A stretch of DNA of 64,000 nucleotides from Massilia sp. TS11. GTDB taxonomy: Bacteria; Pseudomonadota; Gammaproteobacteria; Burkholderiales; Burkholderiaceae_D. Positions 40,260-49,255 of the stretch are shown here, in pieces; the stretch's first letter is position 1, and every line of letters starts with the position of its first letter. A program made the translations under genes and the position numbers. Location of the stretch: positions 186,001 through 250,000 of the forward strand of contig NZ_JAKLTS010000001.1 of NCBI RefSeq assembly GCF_022012445.1, written 5' to 3'. The notes beneath the pieces are model-generated. The model worked only from the letters and a program-made list of their open reading frames with translations, made no database searches and was not told the DNA's origin.

Positions 40260-40979
40260 ATGTCCATTTCATCCAGCCTGGCCACGCCGGAGGCCGTGCA
40301 TCCGGCATTGTGGCTGGCCTCGCAACTGGCGCGCAGCCAGGCCCACTGCGTCGACACCGGCTATCCGGTGCTGTCGGCCCAGCTGCCGGGCGGGGGCTGG
40401 CCCACCGGCTGCCTGCTCGATCTGCTGCTGCAGCAGCATGGCATCGGCGAAATGCGCCTGCTGCGCCCGGCTCTGCGTGCCGTGGCCGGGCGCCGCGTGG
40501 TGCTGCTGCAGCCGCCCCATGCGCCCCAGGCCCTGGGCCTGGCCGCGCTCGGCCTCGGGCCCGAGCAGCTGGCCTGGGTGCGCCCGGCGCGCAGCGGCGA
40601 CGCCTTGTGGGCGGCCGAACAAATCCTGCGCAGCGGCAGCTGTGGCGCCCTGCTGTTCTGGCAAACCACGGTGCGCGCCGATGCCCTGCGCCGCCTGCAT
40701 CTGGCGGCCCAGTCGGGCGAGACCCTGTTCTTCCTGCTGCGCCCGCTGGCGCATGCGCCCGATGCCTCGCCCGCGCCGCTGCGCCTGGGCCTGCATCCGG
40801 CCGCCGGCGGCCTGACGATCGATTTCATCAAACGGCGCGGGCCGCGGCGCGAGGCGCCGCTGTTCCTGCCCCTCGAACTGCCGGCGCTGCAACGCCGCCT
40901 GCCCCATCATGCGCCTCTGGATCGGCCTCTACCTGTCGCAGCTCCCGCTCGACGTCTTCAGCCCGCTCTGGTCGGATGA
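40260..40979 (+). CDS. imuA: Translesion synthesis protein ImuA
   Basis: A 239-residue RecA-like ImuA (SulA-like family) protein. It begins MSISSSLATPEAVHPALWLASQLA and has the typical VLSAQLPGGGWPTGCLLDLLL loop, with a LLFWQTTVRADALRRLHLAAQ helix. ImuA recruits and works with ImuB and DnaE2 in damage-induced mutagenesis. The start at 40260 is 18 bases after the LexA box. Its last 71 bases overlap imuB. I reject the longer upstream frame because it runs antisense to the phosphoesterase. Confidence 0.9.
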   Translation: MSISSSLATPEAVHPALWLASQLARSQAHCVDTGYPVLSAQLPGGGWPTGCLLDLLLQQHGIGEMRLLRPALRAVAGRRVVLLQPPHAPQALGLAALGLGPEQLAWVRPARSGDALWAAEQILRSGSCGALLFWQTTVRADALRRLHLAAQSGETLFFLLRPLAHAPDASPAPLRLGLHPAAGGLTIDFIKRRGPRREAPLFLPLELPALQRRLPHHAPLDRPLPVAAPARRLQPALVG

Positions 40980-42390
40980 CACCGGCTGCGTGGTGCTCGA
41001 GCAGGGGCGCGTGCTGGCCTGCTCGCCCATGGCGGCCGCGGCCGGCATCCGGCCCGGCATGCGCCAGGGCGGGGCCCTGATGCTGCTGCCGCAGGCGCGC
41101 GTGGTCGAGCGCGATCCGGGGCGCGAGGCGGCGGCCCTGGAGGCCGTGGCCCTGGCCCTGCTGCAGTACACGCCCCTGGTCACGGCGGCCGAGGACGCCA
41201 GTCTGCTGCTCGATGTCGGCGCCAGTCTGCGCCTGTTCGGCGGTGTGCGCGCGCTGTGCCGGCGCGTGCGCGCCAGCCTGGCCGCGCTCGGCCTGCGCGC
41301 GGCCCTGGCCTGCGCCCCGACGGCGCGCGGGGCCTGGCTGCTGGCGCGCTGCGGCGGCGCGCGCGTGCTGCGCCTGCCCAGCCTGGCGCGCCGGCTCGAC
41401 GCTCTGCCAAGCGGGGCGCTGCCGCCCGCGCGTCCCCAGCTGCTTTGGCTCGAGGGGATCGGCTGCCACAGCCTGGGCCAGCTGCGCCGCCTGCCGCGCG
41501 CCGGCCTGCAGCGGCGCGCCGGCCCGGCCCTGCTCGACATGCTCGACTGCGCCTATGGCCTGGCGCCCGAGCTGTTCACCTGGATCGTGCCGCCGGCCAG
41601 TTTCCGCGCCCGCCTCGAGCTGTTCGACCGCATCGAGCAGGCCGAGCTGCTGCTGGCCGGCGCCGCCCACCTGCTGCAGCAGCTGTGCGGCTGGCTGTGC
41701 GCGCGCCAGCTGGCCGTGCTCGGCGTGCGCCTGGCGCTCGAGCACGAGCGCGGGCGCACGGCCTGCCCGCCCACGCTGCTCGAGGTGGCCCTGGCCGAGC
41801 CGACCTGGCACGAGGAGCATCTGCTGCGTCTGCTGAAAGAAAAGCTCGGGCGCCAGCGCCTGGATGCGCCCGTCATCGCCCTGTGTCTGGAGGCGCCGCG
41901 CGTGCAGGCGGCCGTGCTGCCGAGCGGGCTGCTGTTTCCCGAGCCGGGCGGCAGTCCCGAGGATCAGCGCCAGCTGTTCGAGCTGCTGGCCGCGCGCCTG
42001 GGCGAGGACCAGGTGCTGCAGCCGCTGCCCCAGGCCGATTACCGGCCCGAGCTGGCCAATGCCTGGGTGCCGCTGGGTAGCGGCGCCAGCGCGCGCACGG
42101 CCGCGGCCGGGCTGCCGCCGCCGGCGCGCGCCTTGCCGCGCCCGGTCTGGCTGCTGGCCCAGCCCGTGGCCCTGCTGCTGCGCGGGCACCGGCCGTTTTA
42201 TGGATCACCGCTGCAATTGGTGTCGGCGCCGGAACGCATCGAGGCCGGCTGGTGGAATGGCACCCAGACGCGCGACTATTTCGTCGCGCGCGGAGACGAT
42301 CATGCCTTGTACTGGATTTACCGCGAACGCATCGCCGCGGCCGATGGCCTGGCGGCGCCGCGCTGGTTTCTGCACGGCCTGTTTGCCTGA
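40909..42390 (+). CDS. imuB: ImuB, Y-family polymerase-like mutasome scaffold
   Basis: A 493-residue protein related to Y-family polymerases. The N-terminus MRLWIGLYLSQLPLDVFSPL lacks the first metal-binding Asp position of active DinB/UmuC polymerases, as is usual for ImuB, a non-catalytic scaffold that binds the sliding clamp and DnaE2. Regions include AAGIRPGMRQGGALML, LLLDVGASLRLFGGVRALCRRVRASL and a little-finger-like domain. The 71-base overlap with imuA implies coupled translation. dnaE2, usually adjacent, is about 7 kb away. Confidence 0.92.
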   Translation: MRLWIGLYLSQLPLDVFSPLWSDDTGCVVLEQGRVLACSPMAAAAGIRPGMRQGGALMLLPQARVVERDPGREAAALEAVALALLQYTPLVTAAEDASLLLDVGASLRLFGGVRALCRRVRASLAALGLRAALACAPTARGAWLLARCGGARVLRLPSLARRLDALPSGALPPARPQLLWLEGIGCHSLGQLRRLPRAGLQRRAGPALLDMLDCAYGLAPELFTWIVPPASFRARLELFDRIEQAELLLAGAAHLLQQLCGWLCARQLAVLGVRLALEHERGRTACPPTLLEVALAEPTWHEEHLLRLLKEKLGRQRLDAPVIALCLEAPRVQAAVLPSGLLFPEPGGSPEDQRQLFELLAARLGEDQVLQPLPQADYRPELANAWVPLGSGASARTAAAGLPPPARALPRPVWLLAQPVALLLRGHRPFYGSPLQLVSAPERIEAGWWNGTQTRDYFVARGDDHALYWIYRERIAAADGLAAPRWFLHGLFA

Positions 42391-42421
42391 GCGGCGGCGC
42401 GGGCCGCCGCCCAGCATGGGC

Positions 42422-44308
42422 TTAACGCGGGCTGAGCAGGGCGCTCAGGCGGTCGGGGCTGCCTTCGATGCGCTCCAGGCGCGGATAGCGCAGGCCGCCG
42501 TGGTAGTCGAGCGTGATCGTGCGGTACACATTGCCCTTCTTCACCAGCAGGCTGATCGGGGTCTTGCCGTCCTTGGCCGCCGTGATCGCCGCCTTCAGCA
42601 GCTCGGGCTTGTAGGCGCGGTTGTTCACGGCCACCAGGCTGGTATTGGCGGCCAGGCCGGCGCGGTAGCCGACCCCGTCCCAGACCAGGCCTTCGATATT
42701 GCCGCTGGCGCTGACGGAAAAGCCGAGCGAATAGGTAAAGCTGGCCGATTTGGCGCGCTCTTCGCTCTGCTTGAGGAAGGGCGTCGGCGTCTCGCTGTAC
42801 ACGAGCTTCCAGCCGAGCCGCGCCAGGCCGTCGAGCGGGGCGCCGGGGCCGTGCCCGTCGAGGCGGGCGCGCAGGAAGGGCGCCCAGTCGTAGGCGGCAA
42901 TCTGGTTCAGCGTGGCCACCACATCCTCGAAGCGGTAGTAGGCCGGCAGCATGTCGCCGTCGCGGATGCCGAAGAAGGCGCGCGCGAAATCATCGATCGA
43001 ACGCTGGTCCTGCGACAGTTCGCGCAGCTTGCTGTCGACGTCCAGCCAGATCAGCATGCCTTCCTGGTAGTAGTCCTCGGCGCGCTGCCAGTTGTTCCAG
43101 GGCTGGGCCCGGCGCGCATTGATGATCGGGTCGTTCACCGTGTCCTGCAGCGCGCGCCACTGGCGCCCCTGCACGCTGTCGAGCCGGGCGGCGGTGGCGG
43201 CAATCGTGTCGCGCACGGCGCTGGCCGACATCAGGCCCGAGCGGGCGGCCAGCACATTGCCCCAGAACTGGGTCTGGCCCTCGTACACCCACAGCAGTTC
43301 ATTGTCGAGCGGGGTGTTGAAGTTCGGGACCTTCTGCCCGGCCGGACGGCGGAACTTGCCATTCCACGAGTGCGTGTACTCGTGCGGCAGCAGGGCGCGC
43401 CCGGCTTCGGTCTTGGCCCAGTCGCTGAAGTAGTCGGGCTTGACCCCGTTCTCGCTCGACTCGTGGTGTTCGCGCCCGATGCCGCCGAATTCATCGGACA
43501 GGGCGAGCAGGAAATCGTAGTGGCGGTAATGGACCGACTGGAACAGCTTGGCCGCCTGCGTCACCAGGGCCTGGTGCAGGGCGATCTGCTCGGGCTTGGC
43601 GTCCAGGGCCTCGGCCGTGTCGGCCACCAGGTTCAGGTGCACGGGGGCCTTGGCGTCGGCCGGGCTCAGCGCGATGCGCTTGAAGTAGCGGCCGGCAAAC
43701 ATCGGCGAGTCGATCAGGGTTTCCAGATCGGTCGGCTTGAAGCGCACCAGATCGCCTTCGCTGGCCTCGGTTTCCAGGGCCGTGCCGAACTGCCAGCCGG
43801 CCGGCAGGCGCACGCTGGCCTGGACCGGCACGCGCCGCGCCACATAGCCAGCCGGATACAGGGTCACGGCCGGCCACTGGATGCCGAGCATCTCGGGCGT
43901 CATCGTGATGCGGCCCTGGCCCGGCTCGAGCGGGGACAGGAACTGGTAGACGGCCTCGATCTGGCTGACCCCGGCCGGCACGTTCAGGTGGAAGGCGTGC
44001 ACGTGCACAGGGTCGCGCTTCCACTCGAGCGGCTTGCCATTGGCGCGGATCACCAGGCCGGCCAGCAGATTGAGCGCATTATTCGGCCCGTGGTTGGCCG
44101 GCAGCCACTGCGGGTACAGCAGGGTCAGCGGGCCGGGCTTGACCGGCAGCGTCATCCGCATCTGGAAGATCTGCTGCCCCACATTGGTGGCATCGACCTC
44201 GAGACGCAGGGTGCCCGGATAGGCCTGGTCTTTGGGAACGGGCACCTCGGCCTGGGCCGGGGCGAGGAAGGCGGCCGCAAGGGCCAGGGCGAGCAGTCGG
44301 GTTTTCAT
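42422..44308 (-). CDS. M61 family metallopeptidase with PDZ domain
   Basis: A 628-residue secreted peptidase. Signal peptide MKTRLLALALAAAFLAPAQA (cleavage about 20-21). A beta-rich N-terminal domain precedes the zinc motif HEYTH at H309-H313 (LLPHEYTHSWNGKF) and downstream Glu in ELLWVYEGQTQFWGNVLAARSG. A PDZ domain (about 540-615: GNIEGLVWDGVGYRAGLAANTSLVAVNNRAY) ends the protein, as in glycyl aminopeptidase-like M61 enzymes. It is probably periplasmic. It is divergent from hsp20. Confidence 0.92.
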   Translation of the reverse strand: MKTRLLALALAAAFLAPAQAEVPVPKDQAYPGTLRLEVDATNVGQQIFQMRMTLPVKPGPLTLLYPQWLPANHGPNNALNLLAGLVIRANGKPLEWKRDPVHVHAFHLNVPAGVSQIEAVYQFLSPLEPGQGRITMTPEMLGIQWPAVTLYPAGYVARRVPVQASVRLPAGWQFGTALETEASEGDLVRFKPTDLETLIDSPMFAGRYFKRIALSPADAKAPVHLNLVADTAEALDAKPEQIALHQALVTQAAKLFQSVHYRHYDFLLALSDEFGGIGREHHESSENGVKPDYFSDWAKTEAGRALLPHEYTHSWNGKFRRPAGQKVPNFNTPLDNELLWVYEGQTQFWGNVLAARSGLMSASAVRDTIAATAARLDSVQGRQWRALQDTVNDPIINARRAQPWNNWQRAEDYYQEGMLIWLDVDSKLRELSQDQRSIDDFARAFFGIRDGDMLPAYYRFEDVVATLNQIAAYDWAPFLRARLDGHGPGAPLDGLARLGWKLVYSETPTPFLKQSEERAKSASFTYSLGFSVSASGNIEGLVWDGVGYRAGLAANTSLVAVNNRAYKPELLKAAITAAKDGKTPISLLVKKGNVYRTITLDYHGGLRYPRLERIEGSPDRLSALLSPR

Positions 44309-44352
44309 GGGCGGGCAGTGTAGCACGGGCAAAAAATTTTTTTGCAGCCACC

Positions 44353-44381
44353 CTTGAAGCCGGCGTGGGCGGGCCCTAGAT
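44353..44381 (+). promoter_or_regulatory. Sigma-32-like promoter upstream of hsp20
   Basis: CTTGAA at 44353-44358 and CCCTAGAT at 44374-44381 with a 15-base spacer. This resembles the RpoH consensus CTTGAAA and CCCCATNT, with two differences in the -10. It would start transcription near 44388, giving a leader of about 63 bases. Confidence 0.68.
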
Positions 44382-44389
44382 AGGGAGCA

Positions 44390-44442
44390 CCGGATGCTCG
44401 CTGTTGAGGTCCGGAGACGACAATCGCTTAATTTGACAAGGA
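44390..44442 (+). promoter_or_regulatory. ROSE-like RNA thermometer in the hsp20 leader
   Basis: Two predicted hairpins. The first pairs CCGGA (44390-44394) with TCCGG (44410-44414). The second pairs TCGCTT (44424-44429) with the Shine-Dalgarno AAGGA (44438-44442) around an eight-base loop; UCGCU fits the ROSE anti-SD pattern UYGCU, and its G would bulge opposite the GG as in known ROSE elements. It lies 8 bases before the ATG and would hide the ribosome-binding site until heat opens the stem. The fold was worked out by eye. Confidence 0.72.
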
Positions 44443-44450
44443 TGACGACC

Positions 44451-44903
44451 ATGCGTACTTTCGATTTCTCCCCGCTCTACCGCACCGCCATTGGCTTTGA
44501 CCGTCTGGCCCAGCTGCTGGAAACCCAGCGCGCCGACGCGGCCCCGAGCTACCCGCCGTACAACATCGAACTGGTGGGCGAAGACAAATACCGCATCGTC
44601 ATGGCCCTGGCCGGTTTCAGCCGCGATGAACTCGACATCACCAGCGAGCGCGACTCGCTCGTCATCGTCGGCCGTAAGCAGAAGGACACGAGCGAAAAGA
44701 CCTTCCTGCACCGTGGCATCGCCGCGCGCGATTTCGAGCAGCGCTTCCAGCTCGCCAACCATGTGAAAGTGGTCTCGGCCAGCTTCGACAACGGTATGCT
44801 CACGATCGAACTCGTGCGTGAGATTCCGGAAGCCCTGAAAGCGCGTAAGATCCTGATCGACGGCCAGTCCCCGGCCCTCGAAGTGCTCGACAAAGCCGCC
44901 TGA
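44451..44903 (+). CDS. Hsp20/IbpA-type small heat-shock protein
   Basis: A 150-residue small heat-shock protein with a central alpha-crystallin domain (about 35-125: YNIELVGEDKYRIVMALAGFSRDELDI, then ERDSLVIVGRKQ and LANHVKVVSASFDNGMLTIEL). N-terminal MRTFDFSPLYRTAIGFDRLAQLLE matches IbpA. It holds unfolded proteins during heat stress. The start at 44451 (MRTFDF) is 8 bases after AAGGA; the ATG at 44442 (MTT) overlaps that site. It lies downstream of a sigma-32-like promoter and a ROSE-like hairpin and is followed by a terminator. Confidence 0.94.
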   Translation: MRTFDFSPLYRTAIGFDRLAQLLETQRADAAPSYPPYNIELVGEDKYRIVMALAGFSRDELDITSERDSLVIVGRKQKDTSEKTFLHRGIAARDFEQRFQLANHVKVVSASFDNGMLTIELVREIPEALKARKILIDGQSPALEVLDKAA

Positions 44904-44922
44904 TTTTTCCACTGTCTGCGCA

Positions 44923-44945
44923 GGCCGGGTTCGCCCGGCCTTTCT
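44923..44945 (+). terminator. Rho-independent terminator after hsp20
   Basis: GGCCGGG (44923-44929), TTCG loop, CCCGGCC (44934-44940), then TTTCT. The stable UUCG-type loop and T run support termination of the hsp20 message. Confidence 0.82.
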
Positions 44946-45039
44946 GCATTTTAGGCAGGCTCGGCAGCATTAAGCCCAGTCTAAGCTTGCTCAGGCATGA
45001 TGCTGCCATCGACAACCCCTTCCACGTCAGGAGTACCTT

Positions 45040-46530
45040 ATGCACAACCAAGGTGTGATCACTGGAAAACGTTTGACGATGGCCTTGATTGCCGCCGGTG
45101 TCATCGGCGGGGCCGTCGGCGCCATCACGGTCAACCACCATGATGCCGTCGCCCAGTCGGCCAGCCCGCTGCCGGCCCTGGCCGCCGCCGTCGCCGCCCC
45201 GGTCGGCGCCAACACCGTCGTGACCTTGCCCGACTTCACCCAGATCGCCGCCAAGATGGGCCCGGCCGTGGTGAATATCCGCGTGTTCGGCAGCACCCGC
45301 GTCGACGAACGTGCCCAGCGCGATCCCTTCGGCGACGATCCTTTCTTCGAATTTTTCCGCCGTTTCCAGAACCCGCGCGGCCAGCGCGATGTGCCCGTGC
45401 GCGGCGCCGGTTCCGGTTTCATCATCCAGTCCGACGGCCTGATCCTGACCAATGCCCACGTCGTGCGCGACGCCAAGGAAGTCACGGTCAAGCTGACCGA
45501 CCGGCGCGAATTCCGCGCCAAGGTGCTCGGCTCCGATTCGCGTACCGATGTGGCCGTGCTCAAAATCGATGCCAAGAATCTGCCGACCGTGCCGCTCGGC
45601 CGCTCGAGCGAGCTGAAAGTCGGCGAATGGGTGCTGGCCATCGGTTCGCCGTTCGGCCTGGAAAGCACGGTCACGGCCGGCGTGGTCTCGGCCAAGGGCC
45701 GCTCGCTCGGCGACGACACCACCGGCGTGCCCTACATCCAGACCGACGTGGCGGTGAACCCCGGCAACTCGGGCGGCCCGCTGTTCAATACGCGCGGCGA
45801 AGTGGTCGGCATCAACTCGCAGATCTACAGCCAGACCGGCGGCTATCAGGGCCTGTCGTTTGCCGTGCCGATCGATGTGGCCACCAAGATCAAGGAACAG
45901 ATCGTCGCCACCGGCAAGGCCCAGCATGCCAAGCTCGGCGTGAACATCCAGGAAGTCAATCAGGGCTTCGCCGATTCCTTCAAGCTCGACACGCCCGAAG
46001 GCGCGCTGATCACCAGCGTCGAGAAGGGCGGCCCGGCCGACAAGGCCGGCATCAAGTCGGGCGATGTGATCCGCAAGGTCAATGGCCAGGCCATCGTCGC
46101 CTCGGGCGACCTGCCGGCCATGATCAGCCTGATGCGCCCGGGCGAGAAGGTCACGCTCGAGGTCTGGCGTGAAGGCAAGACCGTGCAGCTCACGGCCAAG
46201 CTCGGCGACATGAACGACAAGCTGGCCGTCAATGAGCGCGGTGAGCGCAATGGCGGCGACGAGGGCGGGCGCATTGGCCTGTCCCTGCGTCCGCTCGAAC
46301 CGATCGAGAAGCGCCAGTCGGGCATCCAGAGCGGCCTGGTGATCGAAGATGTGGGCGGTTCCGCGGCCGAGGCCGGCGTGCAGCCGGGCGATGTGCTGCT
46401 GGCCGTCAACGGCAAGCCGGTCACCTCGGTCGAGCAGGTGCGTGAGATCGTGGCCAAGTCGGCCAAGTCGGTGGCGCTGCTGATCCAGCGCGGCAACGAC
46501 CGCATCTTCATCCCGGTCCGCGTCGGCTAA
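45040..46530 (+). CDS. Do/DegQ family periplasmic serine protease
   Basis: A 496-residue HtrA-type protease. An N-terminal signal segment (MALIAAGVIGGAVGAITV) is followed by the trypsin-like domain with triad H140, D170 and S244 (TNAHVV, RTDVAVL, NPGNSGGPL), and then two PDZ domains (about 300-380 and 415-490). The protein degrades or refolds misfolded envelope proteins. Its stop is two bases before a response regulator gene, so it probably shares an operon with the two-component system. I leave the symbol blank because DegP, DegQ and MucD types cannot be separated by eye. Confidence 0.95.
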   Translation: MHNQGVITGKRLTMALIAAGVIGGAVGAITVNHHDAVAQSASPLPALAAAVAAPVGANTVVTLPDFTQIAAKMGPAVVNIRVFGSTRVDERAQRDPFGDDPFFEFFRRFQNPRGQRDVPVRGAGSGFIIQSDGLILTNAHVVRDAKEVTVKLTDRREFRAKVLGSDSRTDVAVLKIDAKNLPTVPLGRSSELKVGEWVLAIGSPFGLESTVTAGVVSAKGRSLGDDTTGVPYIQTDVAVNPGNSGGPLFNTRGEVVGINSQIYSQTGGYQGLSFAVPIDVATKIKEQIVATGKAQHAKLGVNIQEVNQGFADSFKLDTPEGALITSVEKGGPADKAGIKSGDVIRKVNGQAIVASGDLPAMISLMRPGEKVTLEVWREGKTVQLTAKLGDMNDKLAVNERGERNGGDEGGRIGLSLRPLEPIEKRQSGIQSGLVIEDVGGSAAEAGVQPGDVLLAVNGKPVTSVEQVREIVAKSAKSVALLIQRGNDRIFIPVRVG

Positions 46531-46532
46531 GC

Positions 46533-47189
46533 ATGCGCCTGCTGCTCGTCGAAGATGACACCATGATCGGGGAGGTCGTGCTCGACCTCCTGCGCGCCGA
46601 GCACTACGCGGTCGACTGGGTCAAGGACGGGGCCATGGCCGACACGGCCCTGCAGACCCAGACCTATGACCTGGTCCTGCTCGATCTGGGCCTGCCGCGC
46701 AAGGACGGGCTCGACGTGCTGCGCGCCCTGCGTGCGCGCAAGGACCGCACCCCGGTGCTGGTGGCCACCGCGCGCGACGCCGTGGCCCAGCGCGTGGCCG
46801 GGCTCGATGCCGGCGCCGACGATTATGTGGTCAAACCCTACGAGCTCGAGGAGCTGCTGGCACGCATCCGCGCGCTGCTGCGGCGCGCCGCCGGGCGCGC
46901 CGAACCGGTGTTTGAACATGGCAAGGTGGCGATCAATCCGGCCACGCGCGAAGTCCTGGTCGAGGGCAAGCCGGTGGCCCTGTCGGCGCGCGAATGGGCC
47001 GTGCTCGAAGCCCTGATCGCCCGTCCCGGCGCCGTGCTCTCGCGCGCCCAGCTCGAGGAAAAGCTCTACAGCTGGCGCGACGAAGTCAGCAGTAACGCCG
47101 TCGAAGTGTATATCCACGGCCTGCGCAAGAAGCTCGGCAGCGAGCTGATCCACAACGTGCGCGGGGTCGGCTATATGGTTCCCAAGTGA
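46533..47189 (+). CDS. OmpR-family response regulator
   Basis: A 218-residue regulator. The receiver domain has the acidic residues at 8-9, phosphoacceptor D51 (LLDLGLPRKDG) and the Lys in YVVKPYE. The winged-helix domain (about 120-218) ends VEVYIHGLRKKLGSELIHNVRGVGYMVPK. It resembles the QseB/PmrA/TctD group. It starts two bases after the protease stop; its TGA overlaps the kinase ATG (47189), a TGATG coupling. Confidence 0.95.
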   Translation: MRLLLVEDDTMIGEVVLDLLRAEHYAVDWVKDGAMADTALQTQTYDLVLLDLGLPRKDGLDVLRALRARKDRTPVLVATARDAVAQRVAGLDAGADDYVVKPYELEELLARIRALLRRAAGRAEPVFEHGKVAINPATREVLVEGKPVALSAREWAVLEALIARPGAVLSRAQLEEKLYSWRDEVSSNAVEVYIHGLRKKLGSELIHNVRGVGYMVPK

Positions 47190-48493
47190 TGGTCACGCAT
47201 TCCCTGCGCACCCGCCTGCTGTGGTTCCTGCTGGCGGCCATTTCCCTGTCGGCGATCGTGCAGACGGCGATCGCCTACCGCGCCGCCCTGCGCGACGCCG
47301 ACCGCATTTTCGATTACCACATGCAGCAGATGGCCCTGGCCCTGCGTTCCGGCGCGCCGCTGACGAATGTCGACGGCAATGAGGCGCCCGAGCAGGCCGA
47401 GGCCAGCGATCTGGTGTTCCAGGTCTGGACCCCGGACGGCGTCCAGATCTACCGCACCACGGCCGCCATCGGCCTGCCCCAGCGCGCCGTGCTCGGCTTT
47501 TCGAACGTGATGGCGAACGGCACCACCTACCGCATCTTTTCGGCCCAGAACAATGCCCAGACCATCCAGGTGGCCCAGGACATGGCGGTGCGCCGCAATA
47601 TGGCCTCCAGTCTGGCGCTGCGCACGGTCTGGCCGACCGCCCTGATGGCGCCGCTGCTGATGCTGGCCGTGTGGCTGGTCGTCAGCGGTTCCCTGCGCCC
47701 GGTCGCGCGCGTGCGCGCCCAGCTGGCCGCGCGCCGCGCCGACGACCTGTCGCCGGTGTCGGAAGCCGGCCTGCCGGACGAGGTCAAGCCGCTCGTGCAG
47801 GAACTCAATCTGCTGTTCACGCGTGTGCAGACGGCCTTCGCCGCGCAGCAGCATTTCGTCGCCGACGCCGCCCACGAGCTGCGCACGCCGCTGGCCGCGC
47901 TCAAGCTGCAGGTGCAGAGCCTGGAGCGGGCCGATCAGCCCGGTGCGCGCGGCCTGGCCGTGGAAAGGCTGAGCGCCGGCATCGAACGCGCCACCCGCCT
48001 CGTCGAACAGCTGCTCGTGCTGGCACGTCAGGAAGCCGCCCCTGGCGTGGGCACGCGCAGCGAACCCGTCAATCTGGCCGAACTGGCGCGCCGCGTCGTG
48101 GCCGAGCTGGTACCGGCCGCCCAGGCGCGCGCCATCGACCTTGGCCTGGCCCGCGCCGACGCCACCTGCGTCGAAGGCCAGGCCGACGCCCTGCACATCC
48201 TGCTGCGCAATCTGCTCGACAATGCGATCAAGTACACGCCCAGCGGCGGCACAGTCGACGTCAGCATCTGCGGGCGCCAGCTGCTGGTCGAGGACAGCGG
48301 CCCCGGCATCGCCGACGAGGAACGCGAGCGCGTGTTCGACCGCTTCTACCGAATTGCCGGCAGCGAGGCCAATGGCAGCGGCCTGGGCCTGGCGATCATC
48401 AAATCGATCGCCGAGCGCCACGGCGCCAGCATCCAGCTCGAACGCTCGGAGCGTCTGGGCGGGCTGCGCGTGCGGCTCGACTTCCAGGCCTAG
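47189..48493 (+). CDS. Sensor histidine kinase (QseC/TctE type)
   Basis: A 434-residue membrane kinase. The first transmembrane segment lies near residues 10-30, a periplasmic 2CSK-type sensor domain spans about 30-145, and a second transmembrane segment lies near 150-165. The phosphoacceptor is H229 (ADAAHELRTPL). The N box LLDNAIKYT, G1 EDSGPGI and G2 GSGLGLAI form the ATPase domain. It is the cognate kinase of the preceding regulator. A GTG one codon earlier would also fit. Signal unknown; the adjacent periplasmic protease suggests envelope stress. Confidence 0.94.
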   Translation: MVTHSLRTRLLWFLLAAISLSAIVQTAIAYRAALRDADRIFDYHMQQMALALRSGAPLTNVDGNEAPEQAEASDLVFQVWTPDGVQIYRTTAAIGLPQRAVLGFSNVMANGTTYRIFSAQNNAQTIQVAQDMAVRRNMASSLALRTVWPTALMAPLLMLAVWLVVSGSLRPVARVRAQLAARRADDLSPVSEAGLPDEVKPLVQELNLLFTRVQTAFAAQQHFVADAAHELRTPLAALKLQVQSLERADQPGARGLAVERLSAGIERATRLVEQLLVLARQEAAPGVGTRSEPVNLAELARRVVAELVPAAQARAIDLGLARADATCVEGQADALHILLRNLLDNAIKYTPSGGTVDVSICGRQLLVEDSGPGIADEERERVFDRFYRIAGSEANGSGLGLAIIKSIAERHGASIQLERSERLGGLRVRLDFQA

Positions 48494-49251
48494 GCCGGCT
48501 CGGCGCGCCCGCCGACCCAGATCTGGCCGTGCGCAGCGTGCGCGCGCAGGCGGCACTGGCCGCCGCCCTGATACAGCAGCACCGCCTGTCCCAGATGCAC
48601 GGCCAGGGCGCCGGCCGCGACCCCGGTGGCAAGGTCTTCGCGGGCCGGGTCGCGGTGGTTGAAATTGCGCCCGGCCAGGCTGCCGTCGGCCTGGCGGCAC
48701 CAGGCATAGATGCCATTCACGGCGGCCGACCGGCCCCAGTCGAGAATCGCGGCCAAATCGGGCCGTAGCGCCTGCAGGGCCGCCGGCGAGGCCAGCTCGA
48801 CCAGCAGCTTGGGGCTGCCGACCGAGGCCACGGCCGCGGGGCTGACTGGCGCCAAGCCGGGGGCGCCCAGCAGGGCGGCCAGGTCGGGCAGGGGCGGCTG
48901 GGTCACCGGCTGGGGCGCCAGGCCGAGCAGCACATCGTCGCCCGCGCGCTGCGCCTCCAGCCACTGCCCGTGCATGGCCGTGCGCAGGCGCAGGCGCGGC
49001 TGGCGCGCCAGCAGCAGGTGCGCCACGGCCAGGCTCGCATGCAGGCACAGCGGGCTGCGCGCATGCGGATACACGTAATCGACCTCGACCGCATCATCGG
49101 CCAGCGGGCGCACGAAGGCGCAGGCGCTGGCCGGCTGGGCGGCGGCAAAGGCCTGGCGCGCGGCGGCCGTGTCCGGACCGTCTTCGATCACGTAGGCGAG
49201 GTTGCCGCGGCCCGGTCCCGCGCCAAAACAATTCAGGGCGTGAATTTGCAT
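48490..49251 (-). CDS. PhzF-like isomerase family protein, catalytic Glu absent
   Basis: A 253-residue PhzF-family protein, slightly short. It begins MQIHALNCFGAGPGRGNLAYVIED, matching the family's Q-x-x-A-F-x-G-N start. The motif that carries the catalytic Glu in active PhzF (S-E-T-A-F) reads SACAF at 42-46, so Glu is Ala43. The CxHAxL helix and the DLATGVAAGAL region are kept. Loss of the catalytic Glu argues against the usual isomerase chemistry. The start at 49251 is five bases from a LexA box and no ribosome-binding site is evident upstream. The function is unknown. Confidence 0.8.
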   Translation of the reverse strand: MQIHALNCFGAGPGRGNLAYVIEDGPDTAAARQAFAAAQPASACAFVRPLADDAVEVDYVYPHARSPLCLHASLAVAHLLLARQPRLRLRTAMHGQWLEAQRAGDDVLLGLAPQPVTQPPLPDLAALLGAPGLAPVSPAAVASVGSPKLLVELASPAALQALRPDLAAILDWGRSAAVNGIYAWCRQADGSLAGRNFNHRDPAREDLATGVAAGALAVHLGQAVLLYQGGGQCRLRAHAAHGQIWVGGRAEPA

Positions 49252-49255
49252 TATA

